This document shows, one piece after another, positions 1 to 6,784 of a DNA stretch of 19,884 nucleotides. The stretch covers positions 1-19,884 of the forward strand of contig QZKK01000184.1 of assembly GCA_003599475.1 (NCBI GenBank). The letters are read 5' to 3'. Below the pieces are notes generated by a model. It had not been told where the DNA came from and did not search any database. It was given only the letters and a program-made list of their open reading frames with translations. The translations under genes and the position numbers were made by a program. The stretch's first letter is position 1; the number at the start of each line of letters is the position of its first letter. This stretch comes from Desulfobacteraceae bacterium (GTDB lineage: Bacteria > Desulfobacterota > Desulfobacteria > Desulfobacterales > SURF-15).

Positions 1-1
1 C

Positions 2-1321
2 GCGGCGCTGACCGCAGCGGAAAAAGGCGCCCGCGTGATGATCGCGACCAAGCTTCGGCTGGCCGACTCGAACACCATCATGGCGGAGGGGGGAATCGGC
101 GCGGCGACGCTTCCGGAGGACAACCCCCGCATCCACTGGATCGATACCATGATGGGCGGCCGGTTCACCAACAAACCCGATCTTGTCGAAGCGCTGGTTA
201 CAGACGCTCCCTTCATCGTCGACTGGTTGACCAGGCTCGGGGTGAACTTCGACCGGCATCCGGACGGATCCTACGAAACCCACATGCCGGGCGGGCATTC
301 CAGGAAACGCTCCCACTCTATAAAGGACCTCACCGGGCTTGAAATCATGCGGGTGCTCGCAGACGAGATCCGCAACCGGGAAATCGAGGTGCAGGAGTTC
401 AGCCCGGCAGTCGAGCTCATCCTGGACGAAAACGGCCGGTGCGCCGGAGCGGTGCTGCTGAATCTGGATACCGGGCAGTATCATGTGGTAAAGGCCAAGA
501 TTACCATCATGGCCACCGGAGGAATCGGACGGCTCCACCCGCAGGGTTTTCCGACCTCGAATCATTACGGTGCGACCGCAGACGGGCTGGTCATGGCGTA
601 CCGCGCCGGGGCGAAGCTTCTCTACGTCGGCTACATCCAGTATCACCCCACCGGAGCCGCCTGGCCGGAACAGATGCTCGGCCTGCTGATTTCGGAAGCG
701 GTGAGGTCCCAGGGCGCACAGCTTGTCAATGTCGAAGGCGAGATGTTCGTCTACCGGCTGGAGACCCGCGATGCCACAGCTTCCTGCATCATCCGCGAAT
801 GCGGCGAAAGAGGAAAAGGCATATTTACACCGACCGGCATGGTTGGAGCCTGGCTCGATACCCCGTTGATCGATAAGATCTGCGGGGAGGGAACCTTTCT
901 GAGAAGGTTTGCCGGCATTCACAGCCGGTACCAGAAATATGGCATCAACCCCATCGTCGAACCCATTCTGGTGTACCCGACGCAGCATTATCAAAACGGC
1001 GGAATCGAAATCGATACAAACGGCCAGACCAGCGTGGCCAACCTCCTGGCCGCCGGGGAGGTTTCAGGCGGTGTGCACGGGCACAACCGGCTCGGTTCGA
1101 ACTCGCTGGTCGATATCTTCGTTTTCGGGAGAAGGGCCGGGCGGCATGCGGCCGAAATGGCCCGATCCGTAGAGGCCGGAAGACTAACGCTGGAGCATTT
1201 GAATGCATATCGAAAACAACTGGAAGATGCCGGCAGCGTATCTCGCAGGGTATCCCCGATGATTCTTCCGGATTACCGATTCGAGAAAGCACTGACCAGG
1301 GTTCAGCACATCAAAGGATAG
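2..1321 (+). CDS. Fumarate reductase/succinate dehydrogenase-type flavoprotein subunit (5' truncated by window edge)
   Basis: The frame is open from base 2, reading AALTAAEKGARV before the first ATG at 35, so the gene begins upstream and the N-terminal FAD dinucleotide-binding motif is missing. What remains has the SdhA/FrdA family landmarks: an early AEGGIGAA segment, ATGGIGRL, the histidine in YHPTG (codon 644-646), HYQNGG (codons 986-1003) and HNRLGSNSL (around 1083). The family oxidises or reduces a C-C bond next to carboxylates (succinate/fumarate, tricarballylate, aspartate) using covalently or tightly bound FAD. The position where SdhA/FrdA carry the proton-shuttling Arg (RDVVxR) here reads RDATAS, with Ser at 782-784, so the substrate may not be fumarate. 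The stop is 5 bases before the next gene, which supplies the iron-sulfur partner, so the two are surely co-transcribed. Family call is secure; substrate is unknown. Confidence 0.9.
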   Translation, partial: AALTAAEKGARVMIATKLRLADSNTIMAEGGIGAATLPEDNPRIHWIDTMMGGRFTNKPDLVEALVTDAPFIVDWLTRLGVNFDRHPDGSYETHMPGGHSRKRSHSIKDLTGLEIMRVLADEIRNREIEVQEFSPAVELILDENGRCAGAVLLNLDTGQYHVVKAKITIMATGGIGRLHPQGFPTSNHYGATADGLVMAYRAGAKLLYVGYIQYHPTGAAWPEQMLGLLISEAVRSQGAQLVNVEGEMFVYRLETRDATASCIIRECGERGKGIFTPTGMVGAWLDTPLIDKICGEGTFLRRFAGIHSRYQKYGINPIVEPILVYPTQHYQNGGIEIDTNGQTSVANLLAAGEVSGGVHGHNRLGSNSLVDIFVFGRRAGRHAAEMARSVEAGRLTLEHLNAYRKQLEDAGSVSRRVSPMILPDYRFEKALTRVQHIKG

Positions 1322-1326
1322 CAGCG

Positions 1327-2025
1327 ATGAAAGAGGATGCGATCAAGCTGATTCCCATTTACATCATGGGAAAAAGGTATCAGGTTCCAAACGGATTGAC
1401 CATTCAGAAGGCGATGGAATACTCCGGGTACAGCCTGACCCGGGGCTGCGGGTGCCGGGGAGGCGTTTGCGGCGCCTGCGCAACCGTGTATCGAAGAAAG
1501 GGCCAATACCGCTTAAACGTCGGACTCGCCTGCCAGACCGTCGTCGAAGCGGATATCTATCTCGTACAGCTCCCTTATTCGCCGGCCAACAAGGCGCTCT
1601 ATGCGCTTCAGAATGTGATCCCGGATGAGGTCAGCATCACCCGAATCTATCCGGAGCTTCTCCGGTGCATGGGGTGCAATACCTGCACGAAATCATGCCC
1701 GATGAACCTTGAGGTCATGAACTATGTGTCGGCGGCCATCCGCGGGGAATTCGAGGAGGTGGTCGAACTCTCCATCGAATGCGTCCAGTGCGGGTTGTGC
1801 GCGGCAAGGTGCCCGGCCGAAATCGCCCCCTTCAACATCTCGCTGCTGATCCGGCGGCTTCATGGGAAACACATCCTTCCGCCTTCCCCGCAGTTGAAAA
1901 AGCGCCTGGAAGAAATCGAGTCCGGCATGTATCGGGGGCAGATCGAAGAGTTGAGGAAGATGGACCGTTCCGAGGTTGAAAAGATCTACAAGGAGCTGCA
2001 GGCCACCAAAGGGGCGGCCGTGTGA
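1327..2025 (+). CDS. SdhB/FrdB-like iron-sulfur subunit with 2Fe-2S and two 4Fe-4S motifs
   Basis: This 232-residue protein carries electrons between the flavoprotein encoded just upstream and a membrane acceptor. The N-terminal domain (about 1-80) is a plant-type 2Fe-2S fold, with cysteines 41/43, 48, 51 and 69 in the RGCGCRGGVCGAC region. A C-terminal alpha-helical ferredoxin follows with two CxxCxxCxxxCP clusters, at C114-C117-C120-C124 and C152-C155-C158-C162. Classical SdhB has one 4Fe-4S and one 3Fe-4S site with a slightly altered motif; two full four-Cys motifs are closer to TfrB- or HdrC-like variants. The ATG is preceded by AAAGGA, which overlaps the end of the flavoprotein gene, so translation is likely coupled. 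The tail after residue 180 is charged and helical with no membrane segment. The protein is expected on the cytoplasmic face of the membrane with the cytochrome encoded at 3186-4145. Confidence 0.9.
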   Translation: MKEDAIKLIPIYIMGKRYQVPNGLTIQKAMEYSGYSLTRGCGCRGGVCGACATVYRRKGQYRLNVGLACQTVVEADIYLVQLPYSPANKALYALQNVIPDEVSITRIYPELLRCMGCNTCTKSCPMNLEVMNYVSAAIRGEFEEVVELSIECVQCGLCAARCPAEIAPFNISLLIRRLHGKHILPPSPQLKKRLEEIESGMYRGQIEELRKMDRSEVEKIYKELQATKGAAV

Positions 2026-2040
2026 GCCAGTGGCAGTTCT

Positions 2041-2124
2041 CGCGCAGAGACGCAGAAGAGACAGAAGTCGGAGGTCAGAGGTCGGAAGACAGAAGTCAGA
2101 AGTCGGAGGTCAGAAGTCGGTGGC
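2041..2124 (+). repeat. Degenerate AGAAGTCGGAGGTC quasi-tandem repeat in intergenic gap
   Basis: The 227-base gap between the iron-sulfur gene and the PIG-L gene holds back-to-back variants of a unit close to CAGAAGTCGGAGGT (near 2063, 2090, 2098 and 2111), preceded by a CGCAGAGACGCAGAAGAGAC run. Units differ by small substitutions and length changes, so this is not a clean microsatellite. No coding potential is seen. The rest of the gap (2125-2252) shows no clear feature apart from the AAAAGGAG ribosome binding site of the next gene. Similar repetitive phrases with different sequence fill the other gaps of this cluster. Confidence 0.7.
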
Positions 2125-2252
2125 CCGTGCTTTGCTGGATTCTGATCTCAGATATCTGGCTTCTCGCTCTTTCATGCCTTGTGCTGTAATGATCTGCAGA
2201 AGTCTGCGGCTGATTCAGTTATTTTAGTTGATCTACGGGAAAAGGAGAAGCA

Positions 2253-2987
2253 ATGAGCGACAAACCGAGCATCCTGGTCGTAAGCGCCCACGCTGCCGAT
2301 TTTGTCTGGCGCGCAGGCGGGGCGATTGCGCTGTACGCCGGGCGCGGATATCGTGTCAGAATCGTCTGTCTTTCCTACGGCGAGCGGGGGGAATCGGCCA
2401 AAATGTGGAAGCAGCCGGGGATGACCCTCGAAAGAGTCAAATCGGCCCGGAGGGAGGAAGCCGAACGGGCGGCCGGGATTCTCGGCGGGGAGATCGCGTT
2501 TCTGGATGCCGGAGATTACCCCATCCGAGAGAGCGATTCGATGATGGATGCGCTTGTTACGGAATTCAAGGCGTTGCAGCCCCGGTTCGTGCTCACCCAT
2601 GCGTTGAAGGACCCGTACAATTTCGACCATCCGCTGGCTGCCGAGCTCACCCTCAAGTCCAGGGTCTACGCCCAGGCCATGGGGTATCCGGCTCCCGGGC
2701 AGGTCATCGGAGCACCCCCGGTATTTCTCTTCGAGCCGCATCAGCCGGAGCAGTGCGATTTCAAGCCCGAAGTCCTGCTGGATATCACCCCGGTCTTCGA
2801 TCGAAAGAAAGAAGCCATGGAAAGCATGGGGGCCCAGGAGCATCTGGTGCAGTACTACATCGATCTTGCCCGGAGAAGGGGGGTGCAGGCCAAGCGGAAC
2901 TCCGGCCCCAATATCGGGTTGAAGACCGAAGCTTATGCCGAGGCTTACCAGCGGGTTTACCCGCAGGTGACGCTGGAGTTCAACTGA
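2253..2987 (+). CDS. galB: PIG-L family hydrolase/hydratase, 4-oxalomesaconate hydratase (GalB)-like
   Basis: This 244-residue protein is a PIG-L (LmbE-like) zinc enzyme. Instead of the deacetylase motif AHPDDE it has SAHAADFVWRAGG (H13, D16), followed by LSYGERGESAKMW (41-52), LKDPYNFDHP with H126, and FEPHQPEQC. From memory, this pattern matches Pseudomonas putida GalB, which hydrates 4-oxalomesaconate to 4-carboxy-4-hydroxy-2-oxoadipate in gallate degradation, better than it matches N-acetylglucosaminyl deacetylases. The RraA-type aldolase at 5941-6642 is the family that cleaves that product to pyruvate and oxaloacetate, which supports the assignment. No ring-cleaving dioxygenase is present, and the neighbouring genes look anaerobic, so the true substrate may be a related branched oxo-acid. 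The start is fixed by AAAAGGAG six bases upstream of the ATG. The gene symbol reflects family resemblance, not proof. Confidence 0.8.
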   Translation: MSDKPSILVVSAHAADFVWRAGGAIALYAGRGYRVRIVCLSYGERGESAKMWKQPGMTLERVKSARREEAERAAGILGGEIAFLDAGDYPIRESDSMMDALVTEFKALQPRFVLTHALKDPYNFDHPLAAELTLKSRVYAQAMGYPAPGQVIGAPPVFLFEPHQPEQCDFKPEVLLDITPVFDRKKEAMESMGAQEHLVQYYIDLARRRGVQAKRNSGPNIGLKTEAYAEAYQRVYPQVTLEFN

Positions 2988-2993
2988 TTGCAA

Positions 2994-3158
2994 GGTGTCA
3001 GGTGTCGGGTTTCGGGTGTCAGGGGTGCTGAACCGAAAAAGCGAGCCCATTCCCCGCTGAGCTTGTCGGAGCGAAGCGGAGATCCCGCTGCCGGGGCTGC
3101 AGGGTCTTCAATAATGAAAATGCGACTGCGGCCAGCCTCTGGGCTGACACCTGACACC
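2994..3158. repeat. Intergenic element bounded by a 13-bp inverted repeat and carrying a 27-bp shared block
   Basis: GGTGTCAGGTGTC at 2994-3006 is the exact reverse complement of 3146-3158. Inside lies a purine-rich block at 3061-3087 that is identical over 27 bases to 5744-5770, flanked in both places by ATTCCCC on the left and CCGGGG on the right. The left arm is followed by further TGTCGGGTTTCGGGTGTCAGG phrases. The element fills the gap between the PIG-L and cytochrome genes and has no convincing coding frame: a frame is open through it into the cytochrome gene, but the ribosome binding site lies after the element. Confidence 0.65.
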
Positions 3159-3185
3159 GAACGCAGTTCCACAAGAAGAGGGAGT

Positions 3186-4145
3186 ATGAACGCGAAACAA
3201 ACGATGAAGAGTCCCGTCCGGTCGGGGTTGAAGGATTTTTTTCTGGATGAGGCCATATGCCCGGTTGCACGCATGCGGCTTTTTTCGGATGGCGTAAACC
3301 CGAATACGAGAATTCTGACGTATGATACGGTCGTTGGGGATCGGGCCTGTCTTGCGTGCGGAAATTGTGTCGATGCGTGTCCGGTCGTAAAAGAAAAGCG
3401 CGGGTTCGTTTTCATTCAGAACCAGAGAACCTCCATGGCACTCGAAAATATCGTCGGAGAAGAGTGCCGGAGATGCTACCGGTGCATACATTCATGCCCG
3501 CAGGTATCGAAGCGCAACAAAGAGTACGCGGCAAGCTATCGAAGAGGGGAAAAGATCGTTCACCTGTTGGCTGCCGTCACGATCGTTCTGCTGGCGATGA
3601 CCGGTATTACGACGCTTCACTATGGAGAGATGCTTCCCCGATTCGAAGAGGTACTTTTTTTGTTCGCCCACAAGGTGCTCGGCATCCTCCTCATCCTCTT
3701 TCCAGTGCTCTATTTCATTATCGACAAGCATCACATGTTTCGATGGCTCCGGAAAGTTTTTACCTGGGGGGATTCCGACAAAAAATGGTTGGACGATCTC
3801 ATCCGGCACATGAAAGAGAGTAAGCGGTATCCTCTTCCATACACCGGAGAATTCAACACCGGTCAAAAAGCATGGTATGTCTACATCACTTTCATGATTC
3901 CGATCATGGCCGCAACAGGAATCCTGATGATGTTTATTCTAGACAACCCGGGGGGATCCGATTATCTGACCGTAAAGTTCATCCATCTTCTCTTTGCGCT
4001 GATAACGGATCTGCTTCTTTTCGTGCACATCTATCTGAAATTCATACGGAGATGGGCGATTTTGGCATACGATGTGGTTCGGGTACACTGGAGCAGACGC
4101 AATCTGGATTATTCGCAGCTCTACGAGAAGAGGTCGCCGCATTAA
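3186..4145 (+). CDS. Ferredoxin-cytochrome b fusion, membrane anchor/quinone-reacting subunit
   Basis: This 319-residue protein joins a cytoplasmic dicluster ferredoxin domain to a four-helix cytochrome b. Cysteines 55-58-61-65 (CLACGNCVDACP) and 94-97-100-104 (CRRCYRCIHSCP) would hold two 4Fe-4S clusters. Hydrophobic helices lie near 124-144, 157-179, 229-252 and 262-283, with candidate haem histidines H126, H162, H267 and H281. The loop GEFNTGQKAWY (221-231) resembles the FdnI/FdoI cytochrome b subunit of formate dehydrogenase. It most likely passes electrons between the flavoprotein/iron-sulfur pair upstream and the quinone pool, a role like that of TcuB or SdhC. The ATG at 3186 was chosen because GAGGGAG sits just before it; the same frame is open back to 2988, but that stretch is repeat sequence. 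An intergenic element and the PIG-L gene separate it from its presumed partners. Confidence 0.85.
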   Translation: MNAKQTMKSPVRSGLKDFFLDEAICPVARMRLFSDGVNPNTRILTYDTVVGDRACLACGNCVDACPVVKEKRGFVFIQNQRTSMALENIVGEECRRCYRCIHSCPQVSKRNKEYAASYRRGEKIVHLLAAVTIVLLAMTGITTLHYGEMLPRFEEVLFLFAHKVLGILLILFPVLYFIIDKHHMFRWLRKVFTWGDSDKKWLDDLIRHMKESKRYPLPYTGEFNTGQKAWYVYITFMIPIMAATGILMMFILDNPGGSDYLTVKFIHLLFALITDLLLFVHIYLKFIRRWAILAYDVVRVHWSRRNLDYSQLYEKRSPH

Positions 4146-4261
4146 TGCCGTTTGGAGATCTCCCGTATTTTGGGGGTCGGTCCCGCCTTGGCGGGGGCTC
4201 GTCCCCCCTGCGGGGTCGATATTCATGCGGTTGATACGGCACGAGTAAGAGGAGGTCTGAG
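4146..4261 (+). other. GC-rich intergenic stem-loop region before the MmgE/PrpD gene
   Basis: This 116-base gap contains a perfect 6-bp stem, CCCGCC-TT-GGCGGG (4182-4195), followed by nested G- and C-runs (GGGGCTCGTCCCC type) that could pair in several ways. It lacks a T-run, so it is not a textbook terminator. AGAGGAGG before the ATG at 4262 is a strong ribosome binding site. The GC-rich hairpin could be another intergenic repeat; I see no second copy in the window. Confidence 0.4.
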
Positions 4262-5626
4262 ATGAACGGTCCGACCCATGTGCTTGCATCTTTTCTATCC
4301 GGCCTGACTTATGCGGATCTTCCACCTGAAGCCGTTGAAAAGGCAAAATTTGTTTTTCTCGACACCCTGGGGGCTGCCATCGCGGGCTCGCAGGCAGAAG
4401 AAGGGAGCATCGCCGCCCGTCTCGCCCGAAAACTCAGCGGCAAAGAAGAATCCGTCCTGATCGCATCCGATATGAGGGTGGACTGCCTGTATGCCGCACT
4501 CTTCAACGGGATCATGGCGCATGCACTGGAGCTCGATGACGGGAACCGGTATGCCATGGGGCATCCGGGAGTCGCCGTCATACCGGCCGTGCTCGCGCTG
4601 GGGGAAACCGAGAAAAAGCCGGGCAAAGCGATCATTGCCGCCATCGTCGCCGGCTATGAAGCTTTCGGCCGAATCGCGGCCGCCGGAAACCCCTCCCACT
4701 ACCACCGCGGGTTCCACACGACAGGAACCTGTGGAACTTTCGGGGCGGCCGCGGCATGCGGAAACCTGTTTGGATTCGATACTTCGCAGATGGTACAAAA
4801 CCTGGGAATCGCGGGCTCCCAGAGTGCGGGGCTCTTTGCCTTCATGTCCAACGGGGCCATGACAAAGGTGCTACACCCGGGCAAAGCTGCTCAAAGCGGC
4901 ATCCTTTCGGCGCTTTTGATCCGGGAAGGCTTTACGGGACCCGATACGGTTCTGGAGCACAAACAGGGATTCTACGCAGGCTATGCCGATCGGTTCCGCC
5001 CCGAGCGGATCACAGAGGGATTGGGCGAGAAATTCGAGATCATGAATACCTACACCAAGTATCATGCCGCCTGCCGCCATATCCATCCCTCGGCGGATGC
5101 CGCTTTGGTCATTCGGAAAGAATACCGGATCGAGCCGGAAGAGATCGAATCCATCCGGGTGAGAACCTACGAAGTGGCGGCAAAACTGACCGGCGGGAAG
5201 GAAATCACCACACCTCTTTCGGGAAAGATGAGCCTCCCGTACTGCATTGCCGCAGCCTTTGCCGAAGGAGAAGTCGGTTTAGGACAGTTTTCCCCGCAGA
5301 AGCTTGCCGATTCCGGCATTCTTTCCCTGATGGAAAGGGTGGAGGTCATTTCGGATTCAGGATTCGACAAACTCATCCCGGATCATCGCTGCGCCAGGGT
5401 CGAAGTGGTCACGAAAAGCGGTCGGACCTGTGCGCACGAGGTCCTGGACGCCATGGGCGAACCCGAAAATCCGGGCACGATGGAGGATCAGCTAAGAAAA
5501 TTCAAAGGGTGCACAAGCGGAGTCTTCGAACCGAATCGAATGGACCGGTTGATCGATTCCATCCGGCATCTCGAAGATGTCGAAGACCTCACAGATATAG
5601 CGGAACTGCTGAGGAAAGGGATGTAG
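4262..5626 (+). CDS. MmgE/PrpD family protein
   Basis: This 454-residue protein is a full-length MmgE/PrpD family member. The N-terminal helical domain includes AKFVFLDTLGAAIAGS (about 28-43), HALELDDGN with GHPGVAVIPA (about 83-105), a glycine-rich FHTTGTCGTFGAAAA segment (about 151-165) and HPGKAAQSGILSA (about 205-217), all typical of the family. Members are 2-methylcitrate dehydratase, cis-aconitate decarboxylase and iminodisuccinate epimerase, so they handle branched or amino di-/tricarboxylates by removing an acidic alpha-proton. The present reaction cannot be told from sequence. Being beside a GalB-like hydratase, an RraA-type aldolase and a fumarate-reductase-like complex, a dehydration/hydration or isomerisation of a tricarboxylate is plausible. 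The start is set by an excellent AGAGGAGG site. There are no partner genes of the methylcitrate cycle (prpC, prpB) in view. Confidence 0.85.
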   Translation: MNGPTHVLASFLSGLTYADLPPEAVEKAKFVFLDTLGAAIAGSQAEEGSIAARLARKLSGKEESVLIASDMRVDCLYAALFNGIMAHALELDDGNRYAMGHPGVAVIPAVLALGETEKKPGKAIIAAIVAGYEAFGRIAAAGNPSHYHRGFHTTGTCGTFGAAAACGNLFGFDTSQMVQNLGIAGSQSAGLFAFMSNGAMTKVLHPGKAAQSGILSALLIREGFTGPDTVLEHKQGFYAGYADRFRPERITEGLGEKFEIMNTYTKYHAACRHIHPSADAALVIRKEYRIEPEEIESIRVRTYEVAAKLTGGKEITTPLSGKMSLPYCIAAAFAEGEVGLGQFSPQKLADSGILSLMERVEVISDSGFDKLIPDHRCARVEVVTKSGRTCAHEVLDAMGEPENPGTMEDQLRKFKGCTSGVFEPNRMDRLIDSIRHLEDVEDLTDIAELLRKGM

Positions 5627-5940
5627 AAGGACAGACGACAGATGGCAGAGGACAGACGACAGACGGCAGTGAAGAACTCGTCTGAACCGCTATAGCGAGC
5701 GCCATTCGGCCCGAGCTCATGGCCGAGGGCATTCCCCGGCAGCGCTTGTCGGAGCGAAGCGGAGATCCCGTTTTCCGGGGCCGCGGGGGTTTCGCGAGCG
5801 AATCAAAATCTGACAGATCGCTGCAGGGAATCTTCAATCTGTGTGAATCGGCGTAATCTGCGGATCGAGAGTTTTTGTTCGCATTCTTTCGTGTATTTCG
5901 TGTATTTCGTGGTTTTACTTGAATGGAGAAAGAAGGGAAA
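5627..5940 (+). repeat. Repeat-rich intergenic region with 27-bp block shared with 3061-3087
   Basis: These 314 bases hold no gene. From 5628 to about 5670 there are variants of GACAGACGACAGATGGCAGAG. The stretch 5744-5770 is identical to 3061-3087. At 5838-5860 comes an AATCTGTGTGAATCGGCGTAATCTGCGG phrase (two related halves), and at 5887-5913 three tandem 9-mers (TTTCGTGTA, TTTCGTGTA, TTTCGTGGT). The region ends with the AAGAAGGG ribosome binding site of the next gene. An ATG at 5923 is in frame with that gene but has no binding site of its own. Confidence 0.65.
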
Positions 5941-6642
5941 ATGACAATCAAAGAATTTGGTAAACCCGGATTTCGTTATCGAACCGATTTTGAACGGCCC
6001 GATGCAAAAACTGTTCGGGCCATCAAAGAGCTGATGGATCAAACCGGATGCCTGACAGGAAACGTGGGGGACTGCCTGGGAAGAAACGCCGCCATGAACT
6101 CGCGGATTAAACCGCTCAGGGAGGGAATGAAGGTCGTCGGCCCCGCGATGACCGTCAAGGTGAATCCGAATGACAACCTGATGATTCACAAAGCATTGAC
6201 GCTGGTCAAACCGGGCGACGTTATGGTCATCGACGGCGGCGGAGATCATTCGTGTGCGCTTCTTGGCCTGCTGATGGTCCAAACGGCGATAAAAATGGGT
6301 TGTGCCGGCATGGTGGTCGATGGGGATATTCGAGATGCGGCAGAACTCCGGCGGCTCGATTTTCCCGTATTCGCTGCTGGGATTTCACCCAACGGGCCAT
6401 TGAAGGAAGGTCCCGGTGAGATCAACTATCCGATAAGCTGCGGCGGGGTTGCGGTTTTTCCCGGGGATATCATCGTTGCCGACGACGACGGGGTGGTGGT
6501 GGTCAAGAAAGAGCATGCCGCGGGCTTGATCGAACCGGTAAAAAAAGTGATCGCCGGCGAAGAGAAGCGGCTGGCCGAAATCGAAGCCGGGCAGACCACA
6601 CGACCCGGCCTGGACGACATACTGAAAGCGAAGGGCTTGTAG
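5941..6642 (+). CDS. RraA-like 4-hydroxy-4-methyl-2-oxoglutarate / 4-carboxy-4-hydroxy-2-oxoadipate aldolase family
   Basis: The 233-residue protein has the RraA/HMG-CHA aldolase fold. The signature GCAGMVVDGDIRDAAEL includes R131 and D132, the pyruvate- and metal-binding pair, with the following D-x2-E pattern (E135) seen in true aldolases rather than RNase E inhibitors. The upstream loop VIDGGGD and the late segment ISCGGVAVFPGDIIVADDDGVVVV are also diagnostic. The family cleaves 4-hydroxy-4-methyl- or 4-carboxy-4-hydroxy-2-oxo acids to pyruvate plus pyruvate or oxaloacetate with a divalent metal. Together with the GalB-like hydratase this forms the last two steps of 4,5-cleavage gallate/protocatechuate breakdown, here without any oxygenase. 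The ATG at 5941 is preferred over 5923 because AAGAAGGG lies at the right distance. An RraA-type regulator is an alternative but less likely given the neighbours. Confidence 0.85.
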   Translation: MTIKEFGKPGFRYRTDFERPDAKTVRAIKELMDQTGCLTGNVGDCLGRNAAMNSRIKPLREGMKVVGPAMTVKVNPNDNLMIHKALTLVKPGDVMVIDGGGDHSCALLGLLMVQTAIKMGCAGMVVDGDIRDAAELRRLDFPVFAAGISPNGPLKEGPGEINYPISCGGVAVFPGDIIVADDDGVVVVKKEHAAGLIEPVKKVIAGEEKRLAEIEAGQTTRPGLDDILKAKGL

Positions 6643-6671
6643 AGGAAAAACGTTCAACGATCGGCAATTTA

Positions 6672-6747
6672 GCCACAGAGGCACAAAGGCACAAAGAAAG
6701 AATATGAATTTGATTGGTGTTTCTTAGTGTCTTGGTGTCTTCGTGGC
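6672..6747. repeat. Imperfect inverted repeat of the GCCACAGAGGCACAAAGGC type
   Basis: The left arm at 6672-6696 and the right arm at 6723-6747 are imperfect reverse complements (about 18 of 25 positions pair), separated by an AT-rich loop. Each arm is itself built from short near-repeats (GGCACAAAGGCACAAAG and TTAGTGTCTTGGTGTCTT). It fills most of the gap between the aldolase and aminotransferase genes. A long hairpin would form in RNA, but there is no T-run after it. The aminotransferase ribosome binding site AAGGAGG lies further downstream. Confidence 0.6.
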
Positions 6748-6784
6748 AAAGCGATTATCATGTAGTTTCAGATAAGGAGGACGC

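Noticed and set aside
2988..3185. N-terminal extension of the ferredoxin-cytochrome b gene
   Set aside because: The frame is open but runs through a repeat element; the ribosome binding site is next to the ATG at 3186 and the protein-like sequence begins there.
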